DNA of 64,000 bases, taken from the NCBI GenBank assembly GCA_024234165.1, contig JACKOP010000003.1, forward strand, positions 310,001-374,000, in the 5' to 3' direction. The position numbers and the translations under genes were made by a program. Within the stretch, counting starts at the first letter, position 1. Every line of letters begins with the position of its first letter. This DNA comes from Pseudomonadales bacterium (GTDB lineage: Bacteria; Pseudomonadota; Gammaproteobacteria; Pseudomonadales; UBA5518). This document shows, one piece after another, positions 52,038 through 60,146 of the stretch. The notes below the pieces were generated by a model. The model searched no databases. It worked only from the letters and a program-made list of their open reading frames with translations, and was not told where the DNA came from.

Positions 52038-53211
52038 TTCGCGCAAAGCCGTCGATCAGCAACAGCGCGATCGCAACGCCCGCGCTGAACAGGAACGCTC
52101 GCTCACGTCGGGCATCGCGGGCCGCGAGTGCCAGTGATCGCAGTGCCTGTGCTGTCGGAACCAGTGCGAGCAGGCACAGCACCATGACGTCGCGGACGCC
52201 GACGAAGCGGTGACCGAGAACGAAGCAGCCGGCGATCAGGATCGCAATCAGCAGCAGCGCACGCCATGTTCTGCGTGCGGCTGTCGGCAGTGCGGCGCGA
52301 CGGCGCACAACACCCCAGCCGAGCAGCATGCAGTAGAGGATGCCGAACACCTCGGCGGCCTTCAGTGCGAGCACGGTCAGCAGGCCGGCAGTCAGCGACA
52401 GCGTCGCCATCCCTCTTGCGTGTGGATCGAGCACGGTGCTCGCGTAGGTGGTGCGCGCGGCCACGAAGCCGTCTCCCAGTGCACGCGCGGATCCGTGCAG
52501 CGCATCGGCGATGGCGTCGAGCGGGATCTGCAGCAACCCAAGGCGCGCCAGTACCAGCGCTGGAGGCAGCAGCAGCACGCCGATGCACCCATAGAGCCGG
52601 GCGGTCGCCATCGAGCGTGCGCCCGGTGCATCTGCGCGCAGAAAAACGAGCGGAAGCAACAGCAGGTACGCCAGTGCTTCAAGGCGAAACGCCGCTGCGC
52701 CCAGGCCAAACGCAGCCCAGCACAGACCGTCCTGCCAGCGTTGTGAAGTCCGGTAGCGCAGCAACGGGAGCAGGGCGCCGAACAGCAGTGCCCAGAAGCC
52801 GGCGTCGGGCGCGACAACGCTGCGATACCCGTTGAGCTGCGGGAACAGCAACACCAGCAGTGCGATCCACGCTGCGAGTGCCTGCTCGCCGCACAGGCGG
52901 GTGGCGAAGCGCGTGATGTTGACTGCCAGCAGCGCCAGCAGTGCGGCGTCGAGCACCTGCGCGCATGCGAGCAGTGACAGGCTGCTCGCGCGGTGCAGCG
53001 TCCCGATCAGGACCGGATACAGCGGGAGAGTGAATGACCCGACGCTTGCGACGATGCCGCTGGCGGCAGCCTCGCGCGCGAGCATCAGGTGCTGGATTCC
53101 GTCGGCGCCGACGACCGGGTAACGCCATGCGGCCAGTGCAGACAGCACAAGGCTTGCGAGCACGAGAGACGCATTGAACAGAAGGCGTTCTCCGGCTGGT
53201 ATCGGCTGCAT
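52024..53211 (-). CDS. Polytopic membrane protein, GT-C glycosyltransferase-like
   Basis: This protein of about 395 residues has roughly ten hydrophobic helices. After the first helix it reads YPVVGADGIQHLMLAREAAA then LPLYPVLIG, the pattern of the first periplasmic loop of GT-C enzymes (GT39/ArnT-like), where an acidic residue is catalytic. It may transfer a lipid-linked sugar to LPS or a protein, which suits its place between core LPS genes and lpxL, but the family assignment is tentative. Its last residues Ser-Ala and the TGA stop come from a REP palindrome. An ATG at 53253 is an alternative start. Confidence 0.65.
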   Translation of the reverse strand: MQPIPAGERLLFNASLVLASLVLSALAAWRYPVVGADGIQHLMLAREAAASGIVASVGSFTLPLYPVLIGTLHRASSLSLLACAQVLDAALLALLAVNITRFATRLCGEQALAAWIALLVLLFPQLNGYRSVVAPDAGFWALLFGALLPLLRYRTSQRWQDGLCWAAFGLGAAAFRLEALAYLLLLPLVFLRADAPGARSMATARLYGCIGVLLLPPALVLARLGLLQIPLDAIADALHGSARALGDGFVAARTTYASTVLDPHARGMATLSLTAGLLTVLALKAAEVFGILYCMLLGWGVVRRRAALPTAARRTWRALLLIAILIAGCFVLGHRFVGVRDVMVLCLLALVPTAQALRSLALAARDARRERAFLFSAGVAIALLLIDGFARTPSA

Positions 53212-53274
53212 CGTGGCATTCGCTGCGCTGGCGGAGTGGTATCGCGGTAGCATCGGGCAGACTTTGCAGCAATG

Positions 53275-54195
53275 TCAGTTGCGGCGCGGGTACAGCGGCG
53301 CTGCACCAGGCGGGCGTGTCTTGAAGCGCCGGTGTGCCCACAGGTACTGCTCGGGGTGGGCGCGAACCAGCGTTTCGATGAGTGCGTTGACGCGCGTTGC
53401 GTCGGCGACCGGATCCCGCCCGGGAAAATCCTCCAGCGGTTCACCGATCTCCACAACCCAGCGACCATCGTCCTCGCGCCAGTGTGCGACCGGAATGACT
53501 GCTGCACGACCGACGCGTGCCAGGCGCGCGGTTGCGGTCAGGGTGGCCGCCGGGATCCCGAAGAAAGGCGCGAATACCGAGTGCTTCGCTCCGTTGTCCT
53601 GGTCCGGCAGGTACCACAGCACGTGTCCGGCGAGCAGGCTGGCGCGCATCGCACGCACATCGGAGCGCTCGATCACGTTGCGGATCCAGCGTTCGCGATT
53701 GCGGTGGATGATGCGATCCCAGGCAGGATTCTTCTGCCGTCGGTAGACCACGTCGGAGTCCGCGTCGATCGCGAGTGCTCGTCCGGCCATCTCGAGGGTG
53801 CCCATGTGTACCCCGAGCAGCAGCACGCCGCGCCCGCTGCTGCGGGCATCGACGAGTCGTTGCATGCCGCGCACCTCGAGCATGCGGCGCACGCGCTCGG
53901 TCGGTACCCACCAGGCGATCGCCGTGTCGAACAAGCCCTCGGCGGAAGCGCGAAAGTTGTCGCGCAGCAGCCTCGCGCGCGCGTCATCGTCGAGTTCCGG
54001 AAAACAAAGCGCCAGATTGGTGGCAACGATGCGCCGACGGCTCGGCGTGAACCAGCGCAGCAGGATGCCGAGCACGCCGGCGGCGAGACGGCGCAGCCGG
54101 TACGGCGCATGGGCGATCAGCCACAGCGGTACCAGTGCCAGCCAGATCGGCCAGTAGCGCGGGTGCAAAGGATGCGGGTAACGGCGCGTGCTCAT
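53275..54195 (-). CDS. lpxL: Lipid A late acyltransferase (LpxL/HtrB family)
   Basis: This 306-residue inner-membrane enzyme adds a secondary acyl chain to Kdo2-lipid A. It has an N-terminal helix (PIWLALVPLWLIAHAPY), SRRRIVATNLALCFPEL, the catalytic H-X4-D/E site as LLGVHMGTLEMAGRAL, YRRQKNPAWDRII and LWYLPDQDNGAKHSVFAPFF. The ATG at 54195 gives the family length; an ATG at 54255 would add a nonconserved head. It is divergent to rfbD by 92 bp. Confidence 0.92.
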   Translation of the reverse strand: MSTRRYPHPLHPRYWPIWLALVPLWLIAHAPYRLRRLAAGVLGILLRWFTPSRRRIVATNLALCFPELDDDARARLLRDNFRASAEGLFDTAIAWWVPTERVRRMLEVRGMQRLVDARSSGRGVLLLGVHMGTLEMAGRALAIDADSDVVYRRQKNPAWDRIIHRNRERWIRNVIERSDVRAMRASLLAGHVLWYLPDQDNGAKHSVFAPFFGIPAATLTATARLARVGRAAVIPVAHWREDDGRWVVEIGEPLEDFPGRDPVADATRVNALIETLVRAHPEQYLWAHRRFKTRPPGAAPLYPRRN

Positions 54196-54287
54196 GCAGG
54201 TCCTTCGATGCCGAGCGGCGATTATAGGGGGGCGTGAGGGGCGCTGTGCTACCATCGCCAGCCCCGGAGCGGAGGCGGCGATTCACG

Positions 54288-55169
54288 ATGCGGGTGCTGG
54301 TGACCGGTGCGAGTGGACAGGTAGGTTGGGAGTTGCTGCGCTGCGTGCCGTCCGGCGTCGAGTGTGATGCGATCGACCGCAGCGTGATCGACCTGGCCGG
54401 CGCCGGGGTCGAGGCGCAAGTGCGGGCACGTCACCCCGATGTGATCATCCACGCGGGGGCCTACACCGCGGTCGATCGGGCCGAGAGCGAAGCTGAACTC
54501 GCCGGGCGAATCAATGGCGAGGGCGCTGGTGCGATTGCGCGTGCAGCGCGTGAACTCGGTGCACGCCTGGTGCACGTATCGACGGATTTCGTGTTCGATG
54601 GCAACGCGGCGCGTCCCTACCTGCCCTCGGCAGCGCCCGCGCCGACCGGCGCCTACGGCGCCAGCAAGCTTTGTGGCGAACGCCGCGTGCTCGAGGAAAG
54701 CGCTGGCAGCGCCGTGATCGTGCGTACGGCATGGGTTTACTCGGCGCACGGCAACAACTTCGTGAAGACGATGCTGCGCCTGATGCGCGAACGTGAACGT
54801 GTCGGTGTGGTCGCCGACCAGGTGGGGACGCCTACCTGGGCCAGGCTGCTCGCTGCGGCGCTGTGGGAAGTGGCGCTGTCACCTGCGAGCGGCGGCGACA
54901 TCCTGCACTGGACCGATCTCGGTGTCGCGAGCTGGTACGACTTCGCGGTGGCGATCCACGAGGAGGCCCTGGCGCGCGGACTGCTGGTGCGCCCGGTCGC
55001 CGTGGAGCCGATCCGTACCGAAGACTATCCGACGCCGGCGAGGCGACCCGCCTACAGCGTGCTCGACAAGACCGCGACGCTGACAGCACTCGCCGCGCCA
55101 CGCATGCACTGGCGCGCGGCACTGCGCGCCATGCTGGACGACCCGGCCTTCAGGACGGAAACCCCATGA
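54288..55169 (+). CDS. rfbD: dTDP-4-dehydrorhamnose reductase
   Basis: This 293-residue SDR enzyme makes dTDP-L-rhamnose in the last step of the pathway. It has the cofactor motif VTGASGQVGWELL, HAGAYTAVDRAESEAE, VHVSTDFVFDG, and the YGASKLCGE Tyr-Lys pair. It overlaps rfbB by four bases (ATGA). A ribosome site GGAGG lies about 10 bp upstream of the ATG. Confidence 0.95.
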   Translation: MRVLVTGASGQVGWELLRCVPSGVECDAIDRSVIDLAGAGVEAQVRARHPDVIIHAGAYTAVDRAESEAELAGRINGEGAGAIARAARELGARLVHVSTDFVFDGNAARPYLPSAAPAPTGAYGASKLCGERRVLEESAGSAVIVRTAWVYSAHGNNFVKTMLRLMRERERVGVVADQVGTPTWARLLAAALWEVALSPASGGDILHWTDLGVASWYDFAVAIHEEALARGLLVRPVAVEPIRTEDYPTPARRPAYSVLDKTATLTALAAPRMHWRAALRAMLDDPAFRTETP

Positions 55170-56245
55170 CACGCAGACTACTGGTCACCGGCGCAGCCGG
55201 TTTCATCGGCGCCAACTTCTGCCATTACTGGCATGCACGGCACCCTGCGGATCGTATCGTCGCCTACGATGCGCTGACCTACGCGGGCAATCGCGCCAAT
55301 CTGCGCACGCTGGAGACTTCGTCGAGCTTTCGTTTCGTGCACGCCGATATCGGCGACACGGCGCGCGTCGCCGCGCTGCTGCGCGAGGAGGCGCTCGACA
55401 CCATCGTGCATTTTGCCGCCGAAAGCCACGTCGATCGTTCGATCGACGGACCGGATGCGTTCATCGCGACCAATGTGGTCGGTACCCACAGCTTGCTGAA
55501 GGCGGCACGTGAAGTCTGGCTCGGCGGTGCGGCGCCGTTGGCGCACCGTTTCCATCACGTGTCGACCGACGAGGTGTTCGGCTCGCTTGGTGCCGACGAT
55601 CCTGCGTTCACCGAGACGCTAGCGTATGCGCCGAATTCGCCGTATTCGGCCAGCAAGGCAGCCTCCGATCATCTGGTGCGTGCCTACCTGCACACCTACG
55701 GCCTGCAGGTCACGACCAGCAACTGTTCGAACAATTACGGGCCGTGGCATTTCCCGGAGAAGCTGATTCCACTGTGCATCGTGAACCTGCTGCAGGGACG
55801 CGGATTGCCGGTCTACGGCGATGGCCGCAATGTGCGTGACTGGCTCTACGTCGAGGATCACTGCCGCGGCATCGAGCGCGTGCTGGCAGGCGGTGTGGTC
55901 GGGGAGACCTACAACATCGGCGGCAACAACGAGTGGACGAATATCGACATCGTGAACCTGTTGTGCGATCTGGTGGACGAGTTCGTCGCTGCCGATGCCA
56001 CGCTGGTCGCGCGCTTCCCCGCTTGCGCACCGGCGCGTGGCGCGTCCAGCCGTTCGCTGATCACTTTCGTGCGTGACCGGCCCGGTCACGACCGCCGCTA
56101 CGCGATCGATGCCGGCAAGATCACTCGCGAACTCGGTTATGCGCCGCTCGAGAGCTTCGAGAGCGGTATCCGCAAGACGCTCGCGTGGTACCTCGACAAC
56201 GAAGCGTGGTGGCAGGCAATCCTCGACGGCAGTTACCGGAACTGA
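55166..56245 (+). CDS. rfbB: dTDP-glucose 4,6-dehydratase
   Basis: This 359-residue extended-SDR enzyme converts dTDP-glucose to the 4-keto-6-deoxy sugar. Hallmarks are VTGAAGFIGANFCHYW, FAAESHVDRSIDGPDAFI, HVSTDEVFGSL, YSASKAASDHLVRAY and SNNYGPWHFPEKLIPL. It is co-translated with rfbD; rfbC and rfbA lie beyond REP cluster 6 on the other strand, so the four-gene pathway is split into two convergent pairs. Confidence 0.97.
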   Translation: MTRRLLVTGAAGFIGANFCHYWHARHPADRIVAYDALTYAGNRANLRTLETSSSFRFVHADIGDTARVAALLREEALDTIVHFAAESHVDRSIDGPDAFIATNVVGTHSLLKAAREVWLGGAAPLAHRFHHVSTDEVFGSLGADDPAFTETLAYAPNSPYSASKAASDHLVRAYLHTYGLQVTTSNCSNNYGPWHFPEKLIPLCIVNLLQGRGLPVYGDGRNVRDWLYVEDHCRGIERVLAGGVVGETYNIGGNNEWTNIDIVNLLCDLVDEFVAADATLVARFPACAPARGASSRSLITFVRDRPGHDRRYAIDAGKITRELGYAPLESFESGIRKTLAWYLDNEAWWQAILDGSYRN

Positions 56246-56262
56246 TGCCGCGACGGCTGGAG

Positions 56263-56490
56263 TCGGGTTGAAACCCGACCTACGTACACCGGCATTCGTG
56301 CCGACGGAATTGCGGCACGCCCGTCGGGTTGAAACCCGACCCACGTAGGTCGGCATTCATGCCGACACAGGATTCGCAGGTTGGCATTCGTGCCGACGGA
56401 ATTGCGGCACACCCGTCGGGTTGAAACCCGACCCGCGTAGGTCGGCATTCATGCCGACACAGGATTTGCAGGTCGGCATTCATGCCGACA
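56263..56490. repeat. REP-type palindrome cluster 6 (eight palindromes, some decayed)
   Basis: GTCGGGTTGAAACCCGAC at 56263, 56324 and 56416; GTCGGCATTCATGCCGAC at 56350, 56442 and 56473; variants with CATTCGTG at about 56290 and 56381. A 92-bp unit is repeated (56324-56415 and 56416-56490). The cluster sits between the convergent rfbB and rfbC genes. Confidence 0.93.
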
Positions 56491-56511
56491 TGAGCGTCGG
56501 GATGGCCTGGC

Positions 56512-57057
56512 TCAGAGTCGCGGCGCCTGATCCAGCGTCAGCCCCGCAGCGTCCTTCGCCGACAGCGTCGGTGCAGCACCGTCCAGCAGCGGCCACACGA
56601 TGCCTATCTGCGGGTCGTTCCAGCGCAACGACACTTCATGCGAGGGGTCGTAGTAATCGCTGCACTTGTAGATGAATTCCGCCGATTCCGATGTGACGTA
56701 GAAGCCGTGTGCGAAGCCCGGCGGAACCCACAGCATGCGACGGTTTGCCGCCGACAGGAGCATACCCGTCCAGCGCCCGAAGTGCGGTGAGTCGCGGCGC
56801 ATGTCGACTGCAACGTCGAACACCTCGCCGGCGACCACGCGCACCAGTTTGCCCTGCACGTGCTCGGTCTGGTAGTGCAGGCCGCGCAGGGTGCCGCGTG
56901 CCGACAGGCTGTGATTGTCCTGCACGAACTCGATCTCGAGCCCGCGGCGGGCAAATTCGCGCCGGTTCCAGCTCTCGAAAAAGAAGCCGCGCTGATCGCC
57001 GAACACACGTGGTTCGAGCAGCAGCACTTCGGGCAGGTCGGTGGCGAGAATCTGCAT
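56512..57057 (-). CDS. rfbC: dTDP-4-dehydrorhamnose 3,5-epimerase
   Basis: This 181-residue cupin enzyme epimerises the 4-keto sugar made by RfbB. It shows VFGDQRGFFFESW, FVQDNHSLSARGTLRGLHYQ, the catalytic His-Asp pair with FDVAVDMRRDSPHFG, and LWVPPGFAHGFYVTSE. Its ATG overlaps the rfbA stop by one base (TGATG), making an rfbA-rfbC operon. Confidence 0.96.
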   Translation of the reverse strand: MQILATDLPEVLLLEPRVFGDQRGFFFESWNRREFARRGLEIEFVQDNHSLSARGTLRGLHYQTEHVQGKLVRVVAGEVFDVAVDMRRDSPHFGRWTGMLLSAANRRMLWVPPGFAHGFYVTSESAEFIYKCSDYYDPSHEVSLRWNDPQIGIVWPLLDGAAPTLSAKDAAGLTLDQAPRL

Positions 57058-57950
57058 CAGGCGGGGCTCCCTTCGTGTGCAATGCGTTCGAGGTACAGAC
57101 CGTAGCCGCTCTTGCGCAGCGGGTGCGCGAGTTCCAGCAACTGTTCGCGGTCGATGAAGCCCATCCGGTAGGCGATTTCCTCCGGACAGCAGATCTTCAG
57201 GCCCTGGCGCTCCTCGACGACGCGGATGAAGTTCGATGCGTCGAGCAGCGAATTGTGTGTTCCGGTGTCGAGCCACGCGGCACCACGGGTCAGCGTTTCC
57301 ACGCGCAGCAGGCCACGGCTCAGATAGACCCGGTTCACGTCGGTGATCTCGAGCTCGCCGCGCGCCGATGGACGGATCGACTTCGCGATTTCGATCACGT
57401 CGTTATCGTAGAAATACAGCCCGGTCACCGCGTAGTGCGACTTCGGCTGCAGCGGCTTCTCCTCGATGTCGATCGCACGGTTTTCGGGGTCGAAAGTGAC
57501 CACGCCGTAGCGCTCCGGATCCTGTACGTAGTACGCAAACACCGTGGCACCGCTGCTCTGCTGTGCGGCAGCCTGCAGTTTGCGACTGAGTCCGCCGCCG
57601 TAAAAGATGTTGTCCCCGAGCACCAGGCACACCGGGCGCTCGGCGATGAATGTCTCGCCGATCAGGAACGCCTGGGCCAGGCCACCGGGTTCGGGCTGTA
57701 CCGCGTAGCGGATCGAGATGCCCCACTGCGAGCCGTCACCGAGCAGCTTGGCGAACGCTGCACTGTCGTGCGGCGTGGTGATCACCAGCACGTCGCGTAT
57801 TCCGGCCAGCATCAGTGTTGCCAGCGGATAGTAGATCATCGGCTTGTCGTAGACCGGCATCAGTTGCTTGCTCACCGAGCTGGTGAGCGGGTGCAGCCGG
57901 GTGCCACTGCCGCCGGCGAGTACGATTCCGCGATAGGGCGTATCAGGCAT
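57057..57950 (-). CDS. rfbA: Glucose-1-phosphate thymidylyltransferase
   Basis: This 297-residue nucleotidyltransferase makes dTDP-glucose, the first step towards rhamnose, and is normally feedback-inhibited by dTDP-rhamnose. It has GIVLAGGSGTRLHPLTSSVS, KQLMPVYDKPMIYYPLATLM, the metal-site LVLGDNIFYGGG, and EEKPLQPKSHYAVTGLYFYD. The -10 box TATAAT lies 32 bp upstream on the minus strand. Confidence 0.97.
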   Translation of the reverse strand: MPDTPYRGIVLAGGSGTRLHPLTSSVSKQLMPVYDKPMIYYPLATLMLAGIRDVLVITTPHDSAAFAKLLGDGSQWGISIRYAVQPEPGGLAQAFLIGETFIAERPVCLVLGDNIFYGGGLSRKLQAAAQQSSGATVFAYYVQDPERYGVVTFDPENRAIDIEEKPLQPKSHYAVTGLYFYDNDVIEIAKSIRPSARGELEITDVNRVYLSRGLLRVETLTRGAAWLDTGTHNSLLDASNFIRVVEERQGLKICCPEEIAYRMGFIDREQLLELAHPLRKSGYGLYLERIAHEGSPA

Positions 57951-57981
57951 GGTGTCTGTTACCGTCGTTGCTGTGGAGTGG

Positions 57982-57987
57982 ATTATA
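57982..57987 (-). promoter_or_regulatory. Consensus -10 box of rfbAC
   Basis: TATAAT on the minus strand, 32 bp before the rfbA ATG, a reasonable leader length. No good -35 hexamer is seen 16-18 bp upstream. Confidence 0.45.
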
Positions 57988-58037
57988 GAGGCTGCACGTT
58001 ACAGTTCCTCCAGCAATCGACCGTGCAATGGATTGCA

Positions 58038-58124
58038 ATGAAACGCATCAGTAGAATCCGCGGCTTTCTGCGTCTGTGGGCATGGTCCCGGGTGGTTCGC
58101 CCGCTGTTCTCGCGAGGTCTGTGA
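58038..58124 (+). CDS. Possible 28-residue basic peptide coupled to the glycosyltransferase
   Basis: ATG at 58038 opens a short frame coding MKRISRIRGFLRLWAWSRVV then RPLFSRGL. It is strongly basic with Trp and Phe, and its TGA overlaps the next gene's ATG as TGATG. It has no strong ribosome site and could be chance; the coupling is the only support. Confidence 0.25.
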   Translation: MKRISRIRGFLRLWAWSRVVRPLFSRGL

Positions 58125-59443
58125 TGGAAGCCCTAGACCCGGCACGGTTGTGCTTCGACCGCGATCCGGAGCCGCTTGCCCTGCAGGATCTGCAGCCGGT
58201 GCGCCGGCTGCGCATCTGCCTGCTCGGGTACCGCAGCCATCCGTACGGTGGCGGGCAGGGCGTCTACCTGCGTTATCTGAGCAAGGCGCTGCACGACCTC
58301 GGGCACCAGGTCGACGTGATCTCGGGTCAGCCGTATCCGCATCTGGAGCCGGGGGTGCGCCTGATCCCGATGCCTGGCATGAACCTCTACGAGAACGGCC
58401 TGCTGTCGCTGCGTCCGCGCCATCTGGTTTCACTGAGCAATGTGATCGAATGGCTGAGCAAGCTGACCGGTGGTTTCGCCGAACCGCAGGTCTTCGGTCG
58501 GCGTGTGCTGAAGTACCTGCGTGCGCACCGTGACGCCTACGACATCGTGCACGACAACCAGAGTCTCGGCTACGCGCTGCTCGATCTGCAGCGCATGGGC
58601 ATGCCGCTGATCACCACGATCCACCATCCGATCACCAGCGATCTGCGCATCGCGCTGGCGGCCTGTTCGTGGTGGTGGCCGAGGCTGCTGACGCGCCGCT
58701 GGCACTCGTTCCTCGGCATGCAGAAGCGGGTTGCGCGCGAACTCGAGCACGTCGTCACGGTGTCGGAGTGTTCGCGCAGGGACATTGCGCGTGACTTCGA
58801 AGTCCCTGCGGCACGCCTCGCCGTGGTGCCGAACGGTGTCGATACGGAGGTGTTCTCGCCGTGCGCCACGAGCGTGCGCAAGCCGCTGCAACTGATGGTG
58901 ACCGCGTCGGCGGACCAGCCGTTGAAGGGGCTTGCGGTATTGTTGCGCGCCCTGGCGACACTGCTGCCTTCGCATCCGGGCCTGCGCCTGCTGATGATCG
59001 GCAGGCCGCGTCCGGGCGGTGACACCGAGCGGTTGATCGCACGACTCGGTCTCGGACCCCACATCGACTGCGAGACGGGGATTGCGACCACCGAACTGGT
59101 GCGCCATTACCGGGAGTCCACCGTGGTCGTGGTGCCTTCGCTGTACGAGGGGTTCGGCTTGCCGGCCGCCGAGGCGATGGCCTGCGGTGCGCCGCTGGTG
59201 TCGTCCGATGGAGGCGCGCTCGCCGAAGTGGTCGGCGATGGCGGCATGCTGGTTCCCGCCGGTGACGCGGCGGCCCTTGCCGGCGCGATCATTGCGCTGC
59301 TGGCCGACCCCGCCCGGCGTGTCGAGCTCGGCCAGCGTGCACGCGAACGGATCCTGCAGCGCTTCTGCTGGCGTCGTGCGGCGCGCCAGATGACCGCATA
59401 CTACCAACGGGTGCTGGCACAGCATGGAAACGGTGGATCTTGA
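58124..59443 (+). CDS. Glycosyltransferase family 4 protein
   Basis: This 439-residue GT-B glycosyltransferase has the N-terminal ICLLGYRSHPYGGGQGVYLR with a Gly-rich loop and the C-terminal GT4 donor site VVPSLYEGFGLPAAEAMACG followed by PLVSSDGGALAEVVGDGG, which holds the EX7E motif. GAGG precedes the ATG at 58124. It overlaps the next methyltransferase gene by 20 bp, so these are co-expressed. With the methyltransferases and the barrel protein it may make or decorate a glycolipid or polysaccharide; acceptor unknown. Confidence 0.9.
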   Translation: MEALDPARLCFDRDPEPLALQDLQPVRRLRICLLGYRSHPYGGGQGVYLRYLSKALHDLGHQVDVISGQPYPHLEPGVRLIPMPGMNLYENGLLSLRPRHLVSLSNVIEWLSKLTGGFAEPQVFGRRVLKYLRAHRDAYDIVHDNQSLGYALLDLQRMGMPLITTIHHPITSDLRIALAACSWWWPRLLTRRWHSFLGMQKRVARELEHVVTVSECSRRDIARDFEVPAARLAVVPNGVDTEVFSPCATSVRKPLQLMVTASADQPLKGLAVLLRALATLLPSHPGLRLLMIGRPRPGGDTERLIARLGLGPHIDCETGIATTELVRHYRESTVVVVPSLYEGFGLPAAEAMACGAPLVSSDGGALAEVVGDGGMLVPAGDAAALAGAIIALLADPARRVELGQRARERILQRFCWRRAARQMTAYYQRVLAQHGNGGS

Positions 59444-60146
59444 CCACGTGCCGATCGGGCGTGGTGCGCGCGTGCTCGATCTGGGCTGCGGCGAAGGCAG
59501 GCACGCGATCGCCGCATGGCTGAAGACCGAGGCGCACTGCGTCGGCATCGACCTCAGCCTGCGTGATCTGCGAAGCGCCGCGACGAAGGCCGCAGAGTTC
59601 GGCGCCGTGGTACCGGCAAGCGCTGCAGGCAGCCTGGCATTCGGCTGTGCGGATGCGCTCGGGTTGCCGTTTGCCGACCACTGTTTCGACGTCGTCATCT
59701 GCTCGGAGGTGCTGGAGCACATCGGGCCGTATCGCGAGGTGCTGGCCGAGGTCCGCCGCGTACTGAGACCCGGTGGCGTGCTGGTCGCCAGCGTGCCGCG
59801 CTATTGGCCCGAACGCGTATGCTGGGCGCTGAGCGATGCGTATCACGCCAACGAGGGTGGACACATCCGCATCTTCCGTGCCGATGAATTGCACCGCGAC
59901 ATCGAAGGCCTCGGCTTCCGGCGCTACCACCGGCATTGGGCGCACGCGCTGCACGTGCCGTTCTGGTGGCTGAAATGCCTGCTGTGGGAGCGTCAGGAGC
60001 GTTCGCGCCTGATCGCGTGGTACCACCGCTTGCTGGTATGGGACCTGATGGAGCGCCCGTGGCTGACGCGCACCCTGGAACGCCTGCTGAATCCGCTGCT
60101 GGGGAAGAGTGTTGTCATGTATTTCGAAAAGGCGTGCCACGCATGA
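59424..60146 (+). CDS. Class I SAM-dependent methyltransferase
   Basis: This 240-residue protein has a Rossmann methyltransferase core: motif I VLDLGCGEGRHAIA, motif II VGIDLS, and the FDVVICSEVLEHIGPYREVL then LAEVRRVLRPGGVLVAS region of the UbiE/type-11 group. A C-terminal section with hydrophobic and Trp-rich stretches (VPFWWLKCLLWERQ) may touch the membrane. It overlaps both neighbours (20 bp before, ATGA after), placing it in the same operon as the GT4 enzyme. The substrate is not evident. Confidence 0.9.
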   Translation: METVDLDHVPIGRGARVLDLGCGEGRHAIAAWLKTEAHCVGIDLSLRDLRSAATKAAEFGAVVPASAAGSLAFGCADALGLPFADHCFDVVICSEVLEHIGPYREVLAEVRRVLRPGGVLVASVPRYWPERVCWALSDAYHANEGGHIRIFRADELHRDIEGLGFRRYHRHWAHALHVPFWWLKCLLWERQERSRLIAWYHRLLVWDLMERPWLTRTLERLLNPLLGKSVVMYFEKACHA

